DNA of 9,797 nt from an uncultured Alphaproteobacteria bacterium (GTDB lineage: Bacteria > Pseudomonadota > Alphaproteobacteria > Rhodobacterales > Rhodobacteraceae): assembly GCA_929200295.1 (NCBI GenBank), contig CAKMZE010000001.1:1-9797 (forward strand), given 5' to 3'. Position 1 is the stretch's first letter, and every line of letters begins with the position of its first letter. The notes beneath the pieces are model-generated. The model made no database searches. It had not been told where the DNA came from and saw only the letters and a program-made list of their open reading frames with translations. Positions 6,727-9,797 of the stretch are shown here, piece after piece. Both the position numbers and the translations under genes were made by a program.

Positions 6727-7518
6727 ATGCTCAAAACGATCTGGATGTCTGACCCGCATTATGTGGATGAAGGTCATGTGCTTGGGCATGATCCCCATAT
6801 CAGAACGCAGGCGGCGATTGATTATGTCATGACGCATCACAGCGATGCGCAGCACTGCATTATCTCAGGTGATATGGTGAATGATCCCACGCCAGAGAAT
6901 TATACAGCCATCGCAAGCTATTTCAAAAAGCTACCGATGCCCGTTTTCCCGATGGTTGGGAACCACGATGATCGCGCGCTTTTGCGCGCGTCTTTTGCGC
7001 TGCCAGACACCTGCATGGATGATTTTATCCAATATAAAATCCCGACCAAGGCTGGAGTGGTGATTTGTCTCGATACGTTGGATCCGGGTGTATCCTCGGG
7101 CGCATTTTGTGCAGAACGTATGGCGTGGTTAGAGGGTGCGTTAAAGGCTGTGGCGGATACGCGGGTTTACCTCTTTATGCATCACCCACCTTTGTCTTTG
7201 GGTCTGCCCTTGCAAGATGCGGAAAAGATGGTGGATGGTGACGCGTTCTTAGATTTGGTTTCTGGGTATAGCTGCGTGAAACATATGTTCATCGGTCATG
7301 TGCACCGCGCTGTCTCTGGTACTGTGCGGGGCATCCCATATGCGACAATGCGGTCGCTCTTGTTTCAGGCCCCTGCGATCCAAGCTGATTGGACGGATGA
7401 AATTTTCATGCCAGCGAAAGCCGCGCCGCATCTTGGTGTTTTAGAGATGGATGGCGCGGATGTAAGGCTTCAATACGCGCAGTTTTGTGCCTTTGAAACT
7501 GGGTTTGCGCCTGAATAA
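6727..7518 (+). CDS. Class III metallophosphodiesterase (CpdA/GpdQ-like)
   Basis: This is a dinuclear-metal phosphodiesterase of 263 aa. The five calcineurin-like blocks appear in order: SDPH (D9, H11), GDMVND (D49), GNHDD (N79, H80), HHPP (H152 ligand region) and GHVH (H191, H193). The spacing closely matches GpdQ of Enterobacter aerogenes, whose ligands are D8, H10, D50, N80, H156, H195 and H197. The class hydrolyses 3',5'-cyclic nucleotides or glycerophosphodiesters; the in vivo substrate cannot be told from sequence. There is no signal peptide, so a cytoplasmic location is expected. ATG at 6727 was chosen because AGAGGA (6717-6722) lies 4 nt ahead and MLKTIWMSDPH places the first metal motif at the usual position. 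An upstream in-frame start at 6688 would overlap dxs. The gene starts 19 nt after dxs, so it is probably in the same transcript. Confidence 0.88.
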   Translation: MLKTIWMSDPHYVDEGHVLGHDPHIRTQAAIDYVMTHHSDAQHCIISGDMVNDPTPENYTAIASYFKKLPMPVFPMVGNHDDRALLRASFALPDTCMDDFIQYKIPTKAGVVICLDTLDPGVSSGAFCAERMAWLEGALKAVADTRVYLFMHHPPLSLGLPLQDAEKMVDGDAFLDLVSGYSCVKHMFIGHVHRAVSGTVRGIPYATMRSLLFQAPAIQADWTDEIFMPAKAAPHLGVLEMDGADVRLQYAQFCAFETGFAPE

Positions 7519-7525
7519 AGCGCTT

Positions 7526-7876
7526 TTACCCTGTGGTGCGGTCACCATTCTGGTTTGCGGGCGCATGCCAAAGCGCGCCAAAGAGCGCGATTGCAGCAAT
7601 CCAGCAGATGGCGGTTGCAAGCAGGCTCCACCATTGAAACAGACCAAACGCAACCCAATACCACCCCAGCATAATGCCACCACCAATGCCTGCCACAAGG
7701 AACGCAATGTAGCTGACCCAGCGCATACCGCGCATGAGCCCCATGGCGAGCAATGCATATAGCCCGGCCCAAATCAGATAGCCTGTAGGTGCCCCTAAAA
7801 TAGGGGCTGCGGCATGTAGGGCAGCCGCAAGCCACAGAAGGAGTGCAGCACTATGGTATGGGTTTGTTGTTGGCAT
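7526..7876 (-). CDS. Small four-helix inner-membrane protein of unknown function
   Basis: I do not recognise this 116-aa protein. It is almost entirely hydrophobic, with about four membrane segments: residues 10-27, 31-48, 53-72 and 75-103. It is rich in tryptophan (9 or so) and has a short basic turn (MRGMRW, 48-53), which by the positive-inside rule places that loop in the cytoplasm. Histidines are few: H8, H21 within the first helix and H104 after the last. The C-terminus is polar (APANQNGDRTTG). The gene starts 15 nt after the di-heme protein gene on the same strand, and the ribosome site AAAGGA overlaps that gene's stop codon, so the two are likely co-expressed. It could anchor or stabilise the neighbouring redox proteins, but this is inference from position. 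Its stop lies 7 nt from the convergent phosphodiesterase stop. Confidence 0.75.
   Translation of the reverse strand: MPTTNPYHSAALLLWLAAALHAAAPILGAPTGYLIWAGLYALLAMGLMRGMRWVSYIAFLVAGIGGGIMLGWYWVAFGLFQWWSLLATAICWIAAIALFGALWHAPANQNGDRTTG
7791..7807. repeat. Perfect short hairpin inside the membrane-protein gene
   Basis: GCCCCTA (7791-7797) and TAGGGGC (7801-7807) are a perfect 7-bp inverted repeat around AAA. It falls in the codons for the end of helix 1 (around residues 24-29). It may be a chance product of codon use or could slow translation or transcription. Confidence 0.4.
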
Positions 7877-7891
7877 CAGTCATGTGTCCTT

Positions 7892-8500
7892 TTACTGGTC
7901 ATTCGCACATGGAAATCCTGCAACACCCCAGATGAGAATATCATTGACGTGTTCTTGCAGACTATAGGGTGCAGGCTCGCGCCCACCGCCTGGGCTCCAG
8001 GCCCAATGTAGGATCAGATCGTGGTTGAGATGCTCTGCGATCTCATCCATCGTGCGTCCGCCATTGCGATCTGGGTCGCGCAGTTGGTTGCAAATCTCTT
8101 CGCTGGATTGCCCAAACCAATGGGCCTCTACCGGGGCGAGCTGCCAATTCATCGCAACCTGTGGCGCCATATGCGGCAGGTCATTGCCTGTCCCCTCACG
8201 GTAAGCATGGCATGTGCTGCACAGCATGGTTTCAGCGCCAATGCGGCTTTCGCCTGCGTGAATATTCATCCCGTGTGGGCGGGTCTTTCCATAGCTTGGG
8301 CCTGACCACATCGGTTGTTCAGATGGGCCAACATGACAATTGGCACAGCGCGGATGCGAGGCAACCTCGTAAACCCTGTCCCACGCGCTGAGCCCCTCAG
8401 CGGTGCTCACGGACCCTTCGGCGGGCGTGGAGAGTGTGATCTCTTCTGCCCAAGAGGTCGTCGCGATCACGATAGCCATAAGACAAATGAATATCCGCAT
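7892..8500 (-). CDS. Secreted di-heme c-type protein, 'isoquinoline 1-oxidoreductase subunit' family
   Basis: This is a 202-aa exported protein that probably carries two covalently bound hemes and accepts electrons from the upstream molybdenum hydroxylase. A signal peptide is clear: MRIFICLMAIVIATTSWA, with cleavage expected after A18. Two heme c motifs follow: CANCH (52-56) and CSTCH (94-98). Downstream is the family signature WQLAPVEAHWFGQSSEEIC, then DPDRNGGR (143-150), EHLNHDLILHWAWSPGGGR. This matches my memory of proteins annotated as isoquinoline 1-oxidoreductase subunits. Two extra cysteines (C137, C198) could form a disulfide. ATG at 8500 was chosen because the signal peptide begins there. 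The run AAAGGGGG lies about 7 nt ahead, overlapping the stop of the upstream gene, and only 13 nt separate the two. The open frame extends to 8584 but would overlap the upstream gene and hide the signal. Confidence 0.85.
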   Translation of the reverse strand: MRIFICLMAIVIATTSWAEEITLSTPAEGSVSTAEGLSAWDRVYEVASHPRCANCHVGPSEQPMWSGPSYGKTRPHGMNIHAGESRIGAETMLCSTCHAYREGTGNDLPHMAPQVAMNWQLAPVEAHWFGQSSEEICNQLRDPDRNGGRTMDEIAEHLNHDLILHWAWSPGGGREPAPYSLQEHVNDILIWGVAGFPCANDQ

Positions 8501-8513
8501 AATCTGGCCCCCT

Positions 8514-9797
8514 TTAGACAAAATCGATGTGTTTGTTGAATGGCATCTCACGGATACGCTGCCCGGTCGCGGCAAAGATCGCATTGGCTAATGCGGCCGC
8601 GGCTGGCGGCACGGGCGGCTCACCAATCCCGCGAATGCTTTCAGCATTTTCGAGACCCTTCACAATGATCTCTGGTGCCTGATGCATGCGCATACCTTCA
8701 TGTGCATGGAAATTGGTTTGTTCTGCAATGCCGTCCGCGTATGTGATTTCGCAATTCATCGCATGGCCAAGACCCCATATCACGCCGCCTTGCACGAGGT
8801 TCTCAAAGTTCACGGGGTCAATGACCTGACCGACATCAGCTGCCACATAGACCTTGTCAATTTTGATCCCAGCCTCGGTCATCGTGACGTCAACCACCTC
8901 TGCGGTTGGGACACCGAAGGATTCAACCAAAGCAAGCCCGCGTCCGCGATTTGGGCCAAGATCAGCGCCCCAGTTCGCCATGTCGCCCACTGCCTCGAGC
9001 ACTTTGCGATGCACGTCGTTGTTACAAAGACGCAAGCGTTCCGCGAGCGGGTCAGCACCTGCGGCGTGGATCAGCTCATCAAGAAAGCTTTCGGCAAAGA
9101 AACCTGCCGTTGATGCGCCAACAGACCGCCAAGAACTAACAGGTGCCAGATGTGGCACGCGGTAGGCGCGCACGCGCAGGTCTGGAATGTCATAGGGCAT
9201 ATTCCAAGCCCCGGCGGCAATCTGAGCATCCGGCCCAGCAGCAGGGTAGCCCATACGCGCCATCTGCGATTCCATCGGTGAAACGGTGGCAATATCAAGC
9301 GCCCAACTGATGACCTTGCCATCGCTGACAGTGCCCTCAGAACGCGACATGCCAATCTGACGACTAAAGTCGTGCATGAAATCTTCTTCGCGGCTAAACG
9401 TCAACTTTACAGGGGTGCCGCGCATTTGCGCTGCGATTTCGGTGGCGAGTTTGATGTTTTCAAACTCGAGCCTGTGGCCAAAACTGCCGCCCATAAATTG
9501 GTTATGGTAGACAACCTGATCAACCTCACAGCCGGCGATTTCGGCGACCTGCATCAGGACAAACCCTTGCACCTGATGGCCGGCCCAGATTTCAGGGCCT
9601 TGGTCATCAACGCGGACAATGGCGCCTATGGGTTCGAGCGGCTGGTGCGCCACATAGGGTGCGCGATATTCGGCTGTGACCAGCTCAGCCCCGTCATGCG
9701 CCGCGTCAACATCACCATCGGTGCGCCATGTTTGGTCGAGACGGTCCTCGACAAAGCTGGCGGCGACCTCATCCCAATGTTCTTGCTGTTCAGCGGG
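8514..9797 (-). CDS. Xanthine dehydrogenase-family molybdopterin-binding large subunit, IorB-like (5' end outside window)
   Basis: This is the C-terminal 427 residues of a molybdenum hydroxylase large subunit, which in the IorB (isoquinoline 1-oxidoreductase beta) group runs to over 700 residues. Such enzymes add water-derived oxygen to N-heterocycles or aldehydes using a molybdopterin cofactor. The frame is open without a stop to base 9797; GTG at 9653 is an internal valine codon (YVAHQPLEP). Motifs, numbered from the window edge: YRAPYVAHQPLEP (about 45-57), the cofactor-binding GGSFGHR (about 103-109), YRVPHLAPVSSWRSVG (about 212-227), typical of the IorB group, and GIGEPPVPP near the end, whose glutamate (codon 8619-8621) is the expected catalytic base. 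The [2Fe-2S] small subunit is not seen and may lie upstream. The paired c-type protein downstream suggests electron transfer outside the cytoplasm, so a Tat signal is predicted at the missing N-terminus. The substrate is unknown. Confidence 0.88.
   Translation of the reverse strand, partial: PAEQQEHWDEVAASFVEDRLDQTWRTDGDVDAAHDGAELVTAEYRAPYVAHQPLEPIGAIVRVDDQGPEIWAGHQVQGFVLMQVAEIAGCEVDQVVYHNQFMGGSFGHRLEFENIKLATEIAAQMRGTPVKLTFSREEDFMHDFSRQIGMSRSEGTVSDGKVISWALDIATVSPMESQMARMGYPAAGPDAQIAAGAWNMPYDIPDLRVRAYRVPHLAPVSSWRSVGASTAGFFAESFLDELIHAAGADPLAERLRLCNNDVHRKVLEAVGDMANWGADLGPNRGRGLALVESFGVPTAEVVDVTMTEAGIKIDKVYVAADVGQVIDPVNFENLVQGGVIWGLGHAMNCEITYADGIAEQTNFHAHEGMRMHQAPEIIVKGLENAESIRGIGEPPVPPAAAALANAIFAATGQRIREMPFNKHIDFV

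Noticed and set aside
7844..7883. Tiny minus-strand frame starting at the ATG 7 nt ahead of the membrane-protein start
   Set aside because: About ten codons overlapping the real start in another frame. The AAAGGA spacing suits either start, but nothing suggests a functional leader peptide.

Overview
The window looks like chromosomal DNA of an alphaproteobacterium of the order Rhodobacterales (Roseobacter-type). The evidence is the gene content and order (ilvE, a PetP/PetR pair, a histone-deacetylase-family gene, xseB-ispA-dxs), the protein sequences themselves, and moderately GC-rich, tightly packed genes. There are no tRNA or rRNA genes, insertion sequences, CRISPR arrays or phage genes. No gene-free stretch exceeds about 150 bases.

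Layout. (1) 1-358, plus: the C-terminal end of an EamA-type drug/metabolite transporter, cut by the window edge. (2) 378-1244, minus: ilvE, convergent with the transporter across a perfect 9-bp inverted repeat. (3) 1245-1390: a divergent promoter region with a good sigma70-like promoter reading right and a TTGCGCAA palindrome in its spacer. (4) 1391-2603, plus: petP (MarR-type) and petR (OmpR-type response regulator), overlapping by 11 nt and followed by a hairpin terminator. (5) 2706-7518, plus: five packed genes for a zinc deacetylase of the HDAC family, exonuclease VII small subunit, farnesyl/geranyl diphosphate synthase, DXP synthase and a class III metallophosphodiesterase. This block supplies the entry enzyme of the MEP pathway (Dxs) and the prenyl chain-elongation enzyme (IspA). 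(6) 7526-9797, minus: an operon read in the order molybdenum hydroxylase large subunit (IorB-like, 5' end outside the window), secreted di-heme c-type protein, four-helix membrane protein.

Most of the window is housekeeping DNA with a gene order I believe is common in this order. The most interesting part is the right-hand minus-strand operon. The Mo-cofactor enzyme and the CxxCH protein suggest an oxidative hydroxylation outside the cytoplasm that feeds electrons to a c-type cytochrome, with an uncharacterised small membrane protein at the end of the operon. Secondary points are the intact deacetylase translationally coupled to xseB, two glycine replacements at normally invariant sites in Dxs, a response regulator with no kinase beside it, and a GpdQ-like phosphodiesterase attached to the isoprenoid operon.
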